Made by a program: the position numbers and the translations under genes. From contig CAZAED010000031.1 in assembly GCA_964484145.1 (NCBI GenBank), positions 1 to 10,424 of the forward strand: DNA of 10,424 nt, given 5' to 3'. Below the pieces are notes generated by a model. The model made no database searches. It worked only from the letters and a program-made list of their open reading frames with translations, and was not told the DNA's origin. Shown here in pieces: positions 1 to 5,379 of this stretch; the stretch's first letter is position 1, and every line of letters starts with the position of its first letter. The stretch comes from JAEUSF01 sp964484145 (lineage in GTDB: Bacteria > Patescibacteriota > Doudnabacteria > UBA920).

Positions 1-131
1 GTTTTGTTGATGCTTTCTTTTAAATAAAAGATCAAGAAATACTAAAAAAAGAAAACTTTTTAGCTGCCGCTCAAACTGTAATACAATTACTTAAAGAAAA
101 CTCAGGCCCAGGTTCTGCTTTTGGCACTATT

Positions 132-1517
132 TTGAATATGCAGGTTCCGGTTGGCCAAACCGCTAGCGAAGAGACAGACTTAGAAAACTATGTAGTAGAA
201 AACTCTGTTCATGTACCAATTCTACAAAAAATTGTTCTTTTTTTCAAAAATTTAACAGGCATGCACAGCCCGAGCCGGCAAAGTAAAGCGCCTTTACCAA
301 AAATTTCTGCGAGCGAGCGTTTTGCGCAAATTAAAGGCGCGGGTGGAAAAATTTTACGCGGAGCGCAAAACGCTTACGGCGACTTTTCTGGCAAAATAAA
401 AAACGCAGGGCGGGTTATTTCCCCCACACAAGTTAAACAGTTTTCCCCGGCAAAAAAATATTTATTTTTTGCAATTATTATTTGCGTAATATCGGCCGGA
501 TTAATGATCTCCGCAGCCATTTACAATAAAAACGTTAAGCAAAAAAGAGCTGCGGTAGCCGCGAAACTAAAAACGGTTAAAGACACTTTAAACCTAGCCG
601 AGTCTTCGTTATTGTATAAAGACGAACTTCAAGCCAGAACCTATTTTACGAATGCCCAAGCACAAATGCCAAAAGAAGCGGAGCTTTTTTCTGAACAAAA
701 AGAAACCTACTCTTCGTTAGTTAAACAGTTTGCGGATTTTAAAAATCAAATTGACCACAAAACTAAAGTTGAGCCGGAAAATTTAGGTAGCTTAGCCGAA
801 GGATTAGAGCTAATAAGCCTACCCGAATATTTAGCAGTTCAGTCTGGTAAAAATTTAGTTTCGTACGACAAAAACTTAGGAAAAATAGAGGATGGTAAAT
901 TAAAAACAGATTTAGCAATAAACGCGGTAGTTGCTATAAAACCCGGACTTGCAGCTATTTATAGTGGCGAAACTTTAAACACATGGGACTATAACTTAGG
1001 CACTACAGGAGCGCCGTTAATTTCTTCTGTGCCTTCTAAAGAAAATTTTGTCGGTCTTGCCTACTACCCAACAAATTCCAGAGTCTATTTAATAGACAGA
1101 CAAAAAAGCCAGCTCATAAGCTTTTTAGTTAACAAAGACAAACTTCAAAAGCCTGTCGTAGCGGTCAGTGACCCTGGGCTAAAAGAAGCGCAAAGCATTG
1201 CAATAGACGGCAACGTTTATATTTTAACCCAAAATGGTATAAACAAATTTGCGGCCGGCAAACAAAGTGTTTTTACTATGCCCTTTTTGTTTGACACTTT
1301 TTCCGGACCAGGAAAAATAATTACTCAAATTGGCTGGCAAAATTTATATTTATTAGATTTTTCTCAAAAACGAATACTTATAATAAATAAGCAGGGTGAG
1401 TTGGTTAAAATTTTGGTCAGCGACACTTTTACTGACCTAAAAGATTTTGCCGTAGACGAAAGCCAAATGACTATTTGGATACTAAATGGAAGCAGCTTGC
1501 TTAAGATAAACTATTAG
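132..1517 (+). CDS. Membrane-anchored protein with C-terminal beta-propeller-like domain; probable C-terminal part of a PP2C-like/propeller protein
   Basis: The first in-frame start is TTG at 132 (ATG at 138), but there is no ribosome binding site and the open frame continues back to 24. The peptide upstream ends in GSAFGTILNMQV, which resembles the last strand of PP2C-like phosphatase domains (inference). The true gene therefore probably starts left of the window, and this entry is a 5'-partial product. Visible parts are a basic, low-complexity cytoplasmic stretch (about residues 40-108), one membrane helix (about 111-131), a charged helical segment (about 133-215) and a repetitive beta-rich region (about 220-461). 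The last region has repeated short strands such as YLIDR, YLLDFSQKR and IWILNGSSLLKI, typical of NHL/propeller blades. Similar PP2C-TM-propeller architectures are known to me from Patescibacteria. No catalytic residues are within view, so no activity is assigned. It converges on the dihydrouridine synthase gene. Confidence 0.65.
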   Translation: MNMQVPVGQTASEETDLENYVVENSVHVPILQKIVLFFKNLTGMHSPSRQSKAPLPKISASERFAQIKGAGGKILRGAQNAYGDFSGKIKNAGRVISPTQVKQFSPAKKYLFFAIIICVISAGLMISAAIYNKNVKQKRAAVAAKLKTVKDTLNLAESSLLYKDELQARTYFTNAQAQMPKEAELFSEQKETYSSLVKQFADFKNQIDHKTKVEPENLGSLAEGLELISLPEYLAVQSGKNLVSYDKNLGKIEDGKLKTDLAINAVVAIKPGLAAIYSGETLNTWDYNLGTTGAPLISSVPSKENFVGLAYYPTNSRVYLIDRQKSQLISFLVNKDKLQKPVVAVSDPGLKEAQSIAIDGNVYILTQNGINKFAAGKQSVFTMPFLFDTFSGPGKIITQIGWQNLYLLDFSQKRILIINKQGELVKILVSDTFTDLKDFAVDESQMTIWILNGSSLLKINY

Positions 1518-1521
1518 CTTC

Positions 1522-1562
1522 AAAAACCTACGAATAAGCAATAAGAGCGCTTCTGTAGTTTT
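1522..1562. terminator. Weak bidirectional terminator between convergent genes
   Basis: An AAAAACCTAC / GTAGTTTT pair encloses a smaller AAGC/GCTT stem. It sits in the 53-base gap between two converging genes and has A and T tracts on both sides. The stem is short and contains a bulge, so the call is tentative. Confidence 0.35.
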
Positions 1563-1570
1563 CCGCAGTG

Positions 1571-2662
1571 TTATTGTAGAGTTTGTAAAAATTCGTTCAC
1601 TATAGATTCTACTTCTGTAGTGTTTTTTGTTTCTAAAAGTTTTGCGCGAAGTTCGCTTGCGCCGTCAAACCCGCTGGCATAGGCTTTAAAATGCTTGCGC
1701 ATTATTACAAAAGACTTTTGGCCGCCAAGTTTTTCTTGGAACATTCGGGCATGTTCAAACATAACGCTTAGACGTTCTTTTACAGTTGGCTGATAATTAT
1801 CTGCACGGAACATCCACGGATACCCAAATGCACCCCGTGCTATCATAACCCCGTCACAACCGGTCTGATCAACTCTTTCTAAACCCTCTTCCCTGCTTTT
1901 AACATCGCCATTGCCAATAATTAAAGTTTTTGATTGTAAACCGTTTCTAACATCTACAGCTTTTTTTACCTCAGCCCAACTAGCAGGCACTTTGCTTTTT
2001 TCTTGCTTGGTTCTTGCGTGCAAAGTTATAGCCGCTAAATTATGCTTAAGTAAATGAGCTATCCAGGTTTCGGTTTCGGGCTTAGAATATCCGGTTCTAG
2101 TTTTTACAGAGACCGGCAAACTACCAGCGCCTTTTATGGTTGCTTCTATAATTTCTGAGGCCAACGATGGATTGCGAATTAAAGCCGCACAAGCGCCAAT
2201 GCCAATTTCCTTGTCTTGCGGACAGCCCATATTTATATCTATGCCGTCAAACCCCATTTTTACCATAAGCTTGCTTGCCTCGTAAAACTTTTCCGGGTCA
2301 GTCCCCCATATTTGTGCAACTATCGGCCTTTGGTTTTCTGTGTACCCCAAGTCTATTTTTAAACGTTCAAAACCCGTAGGATGCAAAATTCCGTCTACGT
2401 TTATAAACTCAGTGAACATAACAAACGGATTGTAGTTACGGGTGACGGGTAAAGGGTGACGGGCAGCACTCGTAACTCGTAACTCGTAACTCGTCACTGT
2501 TTGCCCGCTATATTTAGCAAACATTTCCCTAAACACCACGTCCGTAACTTCTTCCATAGGTGCTAAGCAAAAAATAGGTTTACCCAACATATTCCAAAAA
2601 TTGCCACCGATACCGGAAACATCTAAATTCGGCCTATTAATATATTGCACTTGATCTTTCAT
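1571..2662 (-). CDS. dus: tRNA-dihydrouridine synthase (Dus family) with repeat-encoded insertion
   Basis: FMN-dependent enzyme that reduces uridine to dihydrouridine in tRNA, in the cytoplasm. Family motifs occur in order: FMN-site LAPMEEVTD (33-41), PIVAQIWG (113-120), INMGCP with the catalytic Cys147, SVKTRTGY with Lys187, LHART with His215, IIGNGD (248-253) and ARGAFG (275-280). A helical tRNA-binding tail follows (about 295-363). All expected active-site residues are present. Residues 55-77 are encoded by a heptanucleotide repeat and lie in the loop between the first barrel strand and the FTEF segment, where homologues run directly from one to the other. The frame is kept. The ATG at 2662 follows a good promoter by about 50 nt but has no clear Shine-Dalgarno. 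Homologues often begin close to the NFWNML segment, so an internal start is possible. Which Dus subfamily (A, B or C) it belongs to cannot be decided by eye. Confidence 0.93.
   Translation of the reverse strand: MKDQVQYINRPNLDVSGIGGNFWNMLGKPIFCLAPMEEVTDVVFREMFAKYSGQTVTSYELRVTSAARHPLPVTRNYNPFVMFTEFINVDGILHPTGFERLKIDLGYTENQRPIVAQIWGTDPEKFYEASKLMVKMGFDGIDINMGCPQDKEIGIGACAALIRNPSLASEIIEATIKGAGSLPVSVKTRTGYSKPETETWIAHLLKHNLAAITLHARTKQEKSKVPASWAEVKKAVDVRNGLQSKTLIIGNGDVKSREEGLERVDQTGCDGVMIARGAFGYPWMFRADNYQPTVKERLSVMFEHARMFQEKLGGQKSFVIMRKHFKAYASGFDGASELRAKLLETKNTTEVESIVNEFLQTLQ
2434..2498. repeat. Inverted-arm heptanucleotide tandem repeat inside dus
   Basis: Four heptamers (AGTTACG, GGTGACG, GGTAAAG, GGTGACG; 2434-2461) are followed by a 9-base spacer. 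Then come four heptamers in the opposite sense (CGTAACT three times, then CGTCACT; 2471-2498). The two arms can pair. The element lies wholly within dus and adds about 22 residues (VTSYELRVTS followed by a Pro/Arg-rich part) without breaking the frame. Confidence 0.85.
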
Positions 2663-2719
2663 TAAAAAAGGAATTCATTGGGTTTATTAAGTTGTTGCCA
2701 AAAGTTTGACATAAACGTA

Positions 2720-2748
2720 ATTATACTTAAAAAACCGCCCTTTTTCAA
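2720..2748 (-). promoter_or_regulatory. Predicted sigma-70-type promoter for dus
   Basis: On the - strand there is TTGAAA (2748-2743), a 17-base spacer and TATAAT (2725-2720). The predicted start is near 2713, giving a leader of about 50 nt before the ATG at 2662. The -35 box falls in the loop of the upstream terminator. Confidence 0.65.
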
Positions 2749-2758
2749 GGACGGTTTT
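2729..2758 (-). terminator. Intrinsic terminator of the rplJ-rplL operon
   Basis: Stem AAAACCGTCC / GGGCGGTTTT when read on the - strand, with an 8-base loop and a run of six T. One position pairs as G-U only in the - strand RNA and is a C-A mismatch in the + strand RNA. This supports use in the - direction, downstream of rplL. Confidence 0.8.
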
Positions 2759-2800
2759 TATTATAGTGCTATTTATTACACTATTTGATATTTGTTGGTA

Positions 2801-2834
2801 GATCCTCCATCCCAAAAAATTGGGACTCAGGATC
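2801..2834. repeat. Two-tier palindromic hairpin downstream of rplL
   Basis: GATCCT (2801-2806) pairs with AGGATC (2829-2834), and TCCCAA (2810-2815) pairs with TTGGGA (2820-2825) around an AAAA loop. The two tiers are separated by symmetrical 3-base internal loops. It looks like a REP-type extragenic palindrome in the 3' untranslated region of the stalk operon. No T run follows it, so it is not a terminator by itself. Confidence 0.7.
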
Positions 2835-2872
2835 AACTTAAAATAATTAAGTCTAAAATTATTTTAAGTTGA
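2833..2872 (-). repeat. Perfect 16-bp inverted repeat spanning the rplL stop codon
   Basis: Positions 2833-2848 are the exact reverse complement of 2857-2872, with an 8-base loop. The right arm includes the last codons and the TAA of rplL, so the mRNA 3' end of the reading frame is in a hairpin. There is no U run. A role in 3'-end protection or processing is inference. Confidence 0.7.
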
Positions 2873-3266
2873 CTTTAGCACCAGCTTCTTCCATTTTCTT
2901 CTTCATTTCTTCAGCCTGGGCTTTAGCAACGTTTTCCTTAACTACTTTAGGAGCGCCGTCTACTATGTCTTTAGCTTCTTTAAGGCCAAGACCGGTAATT
3001 TCGCGTACAACTTTAATTACGTTAATTTTGTTCGCGCCGGCTTCGGCTAATTCTACGTTAAATTCAGTTTTTTCTTCAGCAGCGGCTGCACCAGCACCTG
3101 CGGCGGCCGGCATAGCACCCATCATCATAGGAGCTGCGGCAGAAACGCCAAATTTACCTTCTAAAACTTTAACTAATTCGGAAAGTTCCAAAACAGAAAG
3201 CTTTTCAATTTGTTCAACTAAAGCTTTGAACTTTTCTGGAACTTCTACTTTATTTTCTTCTGACAT
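2859..3266 (-). CDS. rplL: 50S ribosomal protein L7/L12
   Basis: Stalk protein of the large ribosomal subunit. It binds L10 as dimers and recruits and activates the translation GTPases. The 135-residue product has the standard layout. An N-terminal dimerisation helix region (KFKALVEQIEKLSVLELSELVKVLE in two short stretches, about 12-36) is followed by an Ala/Gly/Met hinge (about 40-62). The C-terminal factor-binding domain (about 66-135) contains the signature GLGLKEAKDIVD and ends VNLK. The start at 3266 is chosen because AAAGGA (3281-3276) lies 9 nt upstream. An in-frame ATG at 3284 would add six residues, but it lies within a repeat and would leave the Shine-Dalgarno inside the gene. The gene is 100 nt downstream of rplJ, in the usual order, with that gap filled by an octamer repeat. 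Confidence 0.97.
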   Translation of the reverse strand: MSEENKVEVPEKFKALVEQIEKLSVLELSELVKVLEGKFGVSAAAPMMMGAMPAAAGAGAAAAEEKTEFNVELAEAGANKINVIKVVREITGLGLKEAKDIVDGAPKVVKENVAKAQAEEMKKKMEEAGAKVNLK

Positions 3267-3275
3267 TGTTGTATA

Positions 3276-3281
3276 TCCTTT
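3276..3281 (-). promoter_or_regulatory. Ribosome binding site that fixes the rplL start
   Basis: AAAGGA on the - strand is 9 nt before the ATG at 3266. It directly abuts the end of the octamer repeat, which supplies the rest of the intergenic space. Confidence 0.8.
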
Positions 3282-3366
3282 CATTTAAGCATATAAGCAT
3301 TAAAGCATTTAAGCATAACCTAAGTGCAGTGTGTTTATATGTTTAGATGTTAAAATGTTTAAATGA
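3281..3366. repeat. Inverted-arm octanucleotide repeat filling the rplJ-rplL gap
   Basis: AAGCAT recurs at 3287, 3295, 3303 and 3311, with a period of exactly 8. After a 14-base spacer, GTGTTT, ATGTTT, ATGTTA and ATGTTT recur at 3331, 3339, 3347 and 3355, again with period 8. The ends TCATTTAAGCAT and ATGTTTAAATGA are complementary apart from one G-T pair. A hairpin of about 36 pairs forms best in the + strand transcript. In the rplJL mRNA (- strand) each unit has a C-A mismatch. The element runs from the rplJ stop to the rplL ribosome binding site. Confidence 0.85.
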
Positions 3367-3882
3367 TTATTTTGCCGCTACTGCATTAAGCACATTAATT
3401 AAGTTTCTTATGTTGCCGGCAAGTACGTTTACAAAACCGGAAACAGGAGCGTTAATTGTGCCAACCAGCATACCACGAAGTTGGTCTTTGCTTGGTAAGT
3501 CTGCAAGCGCAGCTACCTGAGCTTTTGCTATTACAGAATTATCTACCACGCCTTCAAGTACATTTAAAGTCTTAATTTCTTTAGCTAAGGCTTTAATAAC
3601 TCTAGCCGGAGTGGTTTCGTCTTCTGTGGAAAGCGACATAATTACCGGGGTTTTGTAGTCCGCAATATTACCGCTTACACCGGCCTCTGCCAAAGCTTTT
3701 TTTACTAAAGTTAATTTATAAACTTTAGAAAAAACGTTTTCTTTGCGCAAAGTAGCACGGAATTTAGTAATGTCTTTAACCGTGGTGCCCTTATAGTCTG
3801 TAAAAACTATGGACTTAGCGGTTTTAACTTTACTCAAAAGCTCTTCTAAGTCTGTGCTCTTTTGTTGTTTTGATTTAGACAT
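3367..3882 (-). CDS. rplJ: 50S ribosomal protein L10
   Basis: L10 forms the base of the ribosomal stalk: it binds 23S rRNA with its N-terminal domain and carries L7/L12 dimers on its C-terminal helix. The 171-residue length is typical. Visible parts are SIVFTDYKGTTVKDITKFR (about 29-47) and the rRNA-binding core through NVFSKVYKLTLVKKAL (about 49-64). The GVVDNSVIAKAQVAALADLPSKDQL region marks the end of the globular part. A C-terminal helix (NVLAGNIRNLINVLNAVAAK) binds L12. AGGA (3893-3890) lies 7 nt upstream of the ATG at 3882. It is the first gene of the rplJ-rplL operon, behind a promoter and an L10 leader of about 245 nt, so autogenous control by the L10-L12 complex is expected. rplK and rplA are not adjacent; a SanA-like gene occupies the upstream side. 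Confidence 0.96.
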   Translation of the reverse strand: MSKSKQQKSTDLEELLSKVKTAKSIVFTDYKGTTVKDITKFRATLRKENVFSKVYKLTLVKKALAEAGVSGNIADYKTPVIMSLSTEDETTPARVIKALAKEIKTLNVLEGVVDNSVIAKAQVAALADLPSKDQLRGMLVGTINAPVSGFVNVLAGNIRNLINVLNAVAAK

Positions 3883-3893
3883 AAATTTATCCT

Positions 3894-3933
3894 GATCTAC
3901 AGATGTATCCGGATCTACGGATACCTACAGATC
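3894..3933. repeat. Palindromic element touching the rplJ ribosome binding site
   Basis: GATCT/AGATC at the ends and an inner 7-bp GTATCCG/CGGATAC stem surround a GATCTA loop. GATCTAC and CTACAGAT motifs recur within it. It begins at the base next to the rplJ Shine-Dalgarno (3890-3893). It could be an interspersed repeat or a translational control hairpin. Confidence 0.6.
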
Positions 3934-3978
3934 GTAAAATCGTTCGACCTTTACTGTTTAAATATCTTTTGAGGTAAT

Positions 3979-4002
3979 AATAAAACTCGGGCTTGCCCGA
4001 GT
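3979..4002 (-). terminator. Attenuator-like intrinsic terminator in the rplJ leader
   Basis: On the - strand, ACTCGGG (4002-3996), a 4-base loop and CCCGAGT (3991-3985) are followed by TTTTATTATT. It lies between the L10-binding leader and rplJ, about 100 nt before the ATG, so it can stop transcription before the operon is entered. Confidence 0.65.
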
Positions 4003-4127
4003 GAAATACTTATAAGCTTACCAGCTTACTTGCTGGTTTGCTTTTATATATTCCTCGGTGGGCTTACCCCAATTACTTAGGATAAATTAAGATCTTTCGA
4101 TCGCCAACTGTCAATGGATATTAAACT
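3985..4127 (-). ncRNA. L10 leader (ribosomal protein L10 autoregulatory mRNA element)
   Basis: Read on the - strand from the predicted start, the leader shows GACAGTTGGC (4112-4103), the hairpin GATC-GAAA-GATC (4102-4091), CTTAATTTA, and then GCCCACCGAGG (4063-4053) followed by an A/T-rich segment. This order matches the Firmicutes L10 leader, where GACAG-GGUG, a small hairpin, CUUAAUUUA and CCUACCGAGG occur in sequence. GTTGGC can pair with GCCCAC with one mismatch, as expected for the outer stem. A further ACCAGC/GCTGGT hairpin (4037-4020) and the terminator follow. L10 with L7/L12 is known to bind this RNA and repress its own operon. Confidence 0.8.
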
Positions 4128-4133
4128 AACAAA

Positions 4134-4163
4134 ATTATAGCATAATAGCCATAAATTCGTCAA
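4134..4163 (-). promoter_or_regulatory. Promoter of the rplJ-rplL operon
   Basis: TTGACG (4163-4158), an 18-base spacer and TATAAT (4139-4134), preceded by TGC to give an extended -10. The predicted start is near 4127. It is the strongest-looking promoter in the window, fitting a ribosomal protein operon. Confidence 0.85.
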
Positions 4164-4180
4164 ATCTGAGTTTTTTATAG

Positions 4181-4214
4181 CATCTGTGCTATCTGTGTTA
4201 TTAGTGCATCCGTG
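4181..4214. repeat. Short tandem repeat of ATCTGTG-like units
   Basis: Four units (CATCTGTG, CTATCTGTG, TTATTAGTG, CATCCGTG) follow one another at 9, 9 and 8 bases, between the 3' end of the DUF218 gene and the rplJ promoter. It is a simple degenerate tandem repeat; no function is evident. Confidence 0.6.
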
Positions 4215-4219
4215 AATAT

Positions 4220-4798
4220 TTATTTAAATAAAAACTTCGGCAAATAACTAACCATTGCGGCCATTTCGCGAGTGTAGTAAAAAAGCAGTTCAGAGGACTT
4301 ATAATAGCCGGAATCCGGGCTGCTATAGTAGACTTTTTTAAAGCCCAAAGATTTAGCCATTATTACGCTTCTGGCTAAGTGATAGCTGTCGGAAACTATA
4401 ATTATGGACGACGCGTTAGGTAGTTTCTCACGGGCATTTTTTATATTTTCATAAGTAGTCCCCGCTTCTTCGTCTAAAATTAAGTTAAGCGGGTGGCTTG
4501 TATTTTGGTCTAGTATCCTTTGCATATTTTGCGCCTCGGAAATATATTTACTGTTTATACGCCCGCCGGACAAAATTAAAACTGGAGCACTGCCTTGTTC
4601 ATAAAGACTTAATGCCTCCAAGCTGCGATTTCGTATAGCCGGTGTGTTTATAGCCGCGCCCATAATTATTATGGCATCTGCTTTTTCTACGTATGGAGAC
4701 TTAATTGCGAATCCTAAAACCACAGCAGCGTCCAATAACACAAAACCGACCAAAACAAATAGGCTTATTTTAAATATCTTTTTTAATCTCTTTCGCAT
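4220..4798 (-). CDS. SanA/YdcF-like DUF218 membrane protein
   Basis: A 192-residue protein with a basic N-terminus, one membrane helix (about 11-33) and a DUF218 domain (about 39-185) that should face the cell surface. Family motifs are ADAIIIMGAA (40-49), RNRSLEA (56-62), ILSGG (75-79), SEA (87-89), DEEAGTTYENI (109-119) and IVSDSYHLAR (134-143). These conserved Gly, Glu, Asp and His residues form the presumed active or nucleotide-binding pocket of the family. SanA of E. coli affects envelope permeability and vancomycin resistance. The biochemical activity of DUF218 proteins is poorly defined, so an envelope role is inference. Its ATG coincides with the transcription start predicted from an extended -10 box, which suggests a leaderless mRNA. 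No terminator is seen before the rplJ promoter downstream. Confidence 0.9.
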   Translation of the reverse strand: MRKRLKKIFKISLFVLVGFVLLDAAVVLGFAIKSPYVEKADAIIIMGAAINTPAIRNRSLEALSLYEQGSAPVLILSGGRINSKYISEAQNMQRILDQNTSHPLNLILDEEAGTTYENIKNAREKLPNASSIIIVSDSYHLARSVIMAKSLGFKKVYYSSPDSGYYKSSELLFYYTREMAAMVSYLPKFLFK

Positions 4799-4804
4799 CT
4801 ATTT

Positions 4805-4813
4805 ATTTTAACA
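4805..4813 (-). promoter_or_regulatory. Extended -10 promoter of the DUF218 gene (leaderless)
   Basis: TGT-TAAAAT on the - strand (4813-4805). Seven bases past the hexamer is 4798, the A of the ATG. There is no convincing -35 box and no Shine-Dalgarno. Confidence 0.55.
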
Positions 4814-4864
4814 CATTCTAAAGACAATACATCATCACGCAAAATCAAACGGAGATAATTCTTG

Positions 4865-4893
4865 CCTGCCCGCCAAAGCTTTAGCGGCGGGTC
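4865..4893. repeat. GC-rich interspersed palindrome
   Basis: CCCGCC (4869-4874) and GGCGGG (4886-4891) flank AAAGCTTTAGC. It is conspicuously GC-rich against AT-rich surroundings and resembles small palindromic repeats dispersed in Patescibacteria genomes. It lies between two divergent genes. Translation through it would give a spurious extension of the + gene. Confidence 0.6.
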
Positions 4894-4903
4894 ATTTATA
4901 CTG

Positions 4904-4912
4904 TGTTATAAT
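4904..4912 (+). promoter_or_regulatory. Extended -10 promoter of the two-helix membrane protein gene (leaderless)
   Basis: TGT-TATAAT. Seven bases past the hexamer is 4919, the A of the ATG. No -35 box is evident: its position falls in the GC-rich palindrome. Confidence 0.6.
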
Positions 4913-4918
4913 ATGCAT

Positions 4919-5293
4919 ATGTCCGAGCAAGACTTAAACAAAAAAATAGAAGACTACTCTGCTCTAGCTAAAGAAAACCCCAACATAGACGTAGGACTGC
5001 TTATGTCTACTGCTCTTACCAACGAAGACAAAGCGCTTTCTGAAAAAAAATCTTACCGCTGGCCCTACTTAATAGCTTTAGGACTTCCGCCCTTTGGTCT
5101 TTTATTTGCTATAAAATATTATTTAAGTGGTGACGACCAAGACAAGAGCGCTGCCAATATTTGTGTAGCCTTAACTGTGGTTTCAATTTTAATGTTTTAC
5201 GGTTTTACCAGAATTTTATTTACCTCTTCCAGTACAAGCGTTGAACAAATTCAGCAAATAAAGCCTTCCGACATAAACCAAATTTTGCAATAG
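4919..5293 (+). CDS. Hypothetical small membrane protein, two helices
   Basis: A 124-residue protein that I do not recognise by family. It has a hydrophilic, acidic N-terminal part (1-47), two membrane helices (about 49-69 and 79-102) separated by a short charged loop (SGDDQDKSA), and a polar tail ending IKPSDINQILQ. The N- and C-termini should lie on the same side of the membrane. The start at 4919 is preferred because it matches the predicted transcription start of TGT-TATAAT. An ATG two codons earlier would fall right next to the -10 box. An earlier TTG at 4862 would translate the GC-rich repeat. A terminator-like hairpin follows the stop. Its divergent partner is the SanA/YdcF-like gene, but no functional link is visible. 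Confidence 0.75.
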   Translation: MSEQDLNKKIEDYSALAKENPNIDVGLLMSTALTNEDKALSEKKSYRWPYLIALGLPPFGLLFAIKYYLSGDDQDKSAANICVALTVVSILMFYGFTRILFTSSSTSVEQIQQIKPSDINQILQ

Positions 5294-5314
5294 TTTACTA
5301 TAGATATGTTTTTT

Positions 5315-5341
5315 AAAGGTCAAACTTTGACGTTTTTTTTT
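5315..5341 (+). terminator. Terminator after the two-helix membrane protein gene
   Basis: A short stem GTCAA-ACT-TTGAC, extended by AAA/TTT across one mismatch, leads into nine T (5333-5341). The stem is weak but the T run is long. Confidence 0.55.
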
Positions 5342-5364
5342 GTAATAAAATAAGCCGCTTACTG

Positions 5365-5370
5365 TATAAT
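5365..5370 (+). promoter_or_regulatory. Candidate -10 box of the sigma-factor operon
   Basis: A perfect TATAAT directly preceded by TG, with a predicted start near 5377. No acceptable -35 hexamer lies 16-18 bases upstream. The start would place the whole leader hairpin at the 5' end of the mRNA. Confidence 0.45.
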
Positions 5371-5379
5371 ACTATGGTT

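Noticed and set aside
2869..3288. Long open frame on the + strand opposite rplL (139 codons)
   Set aside because: It is the antisense shadow of the rplL gene; its composition (Ala/Ser/Thr-rich) follows from the rplL codons and it has no start signals.
2434..3366. CRISPR array
   Set aside because: The units are 7-8 bases with no unique spacers, the arms are inverted, and no cas genes are in view.
4171..4192. ATAGCA/TGCTAT hairpin as a terminator of the DUF218 gene
   Set aside because: The six-T run is on the + strand 5' side. In the - strand transcript the hairpin is followed by A, not U.
5327..5370. TTGACG (5327-5332) as the -35 box for TATAAT at 5365
   Set aside because: The spacer would be 32 bases, and TTGAC is already part of the terminator stem of the preceding gene.
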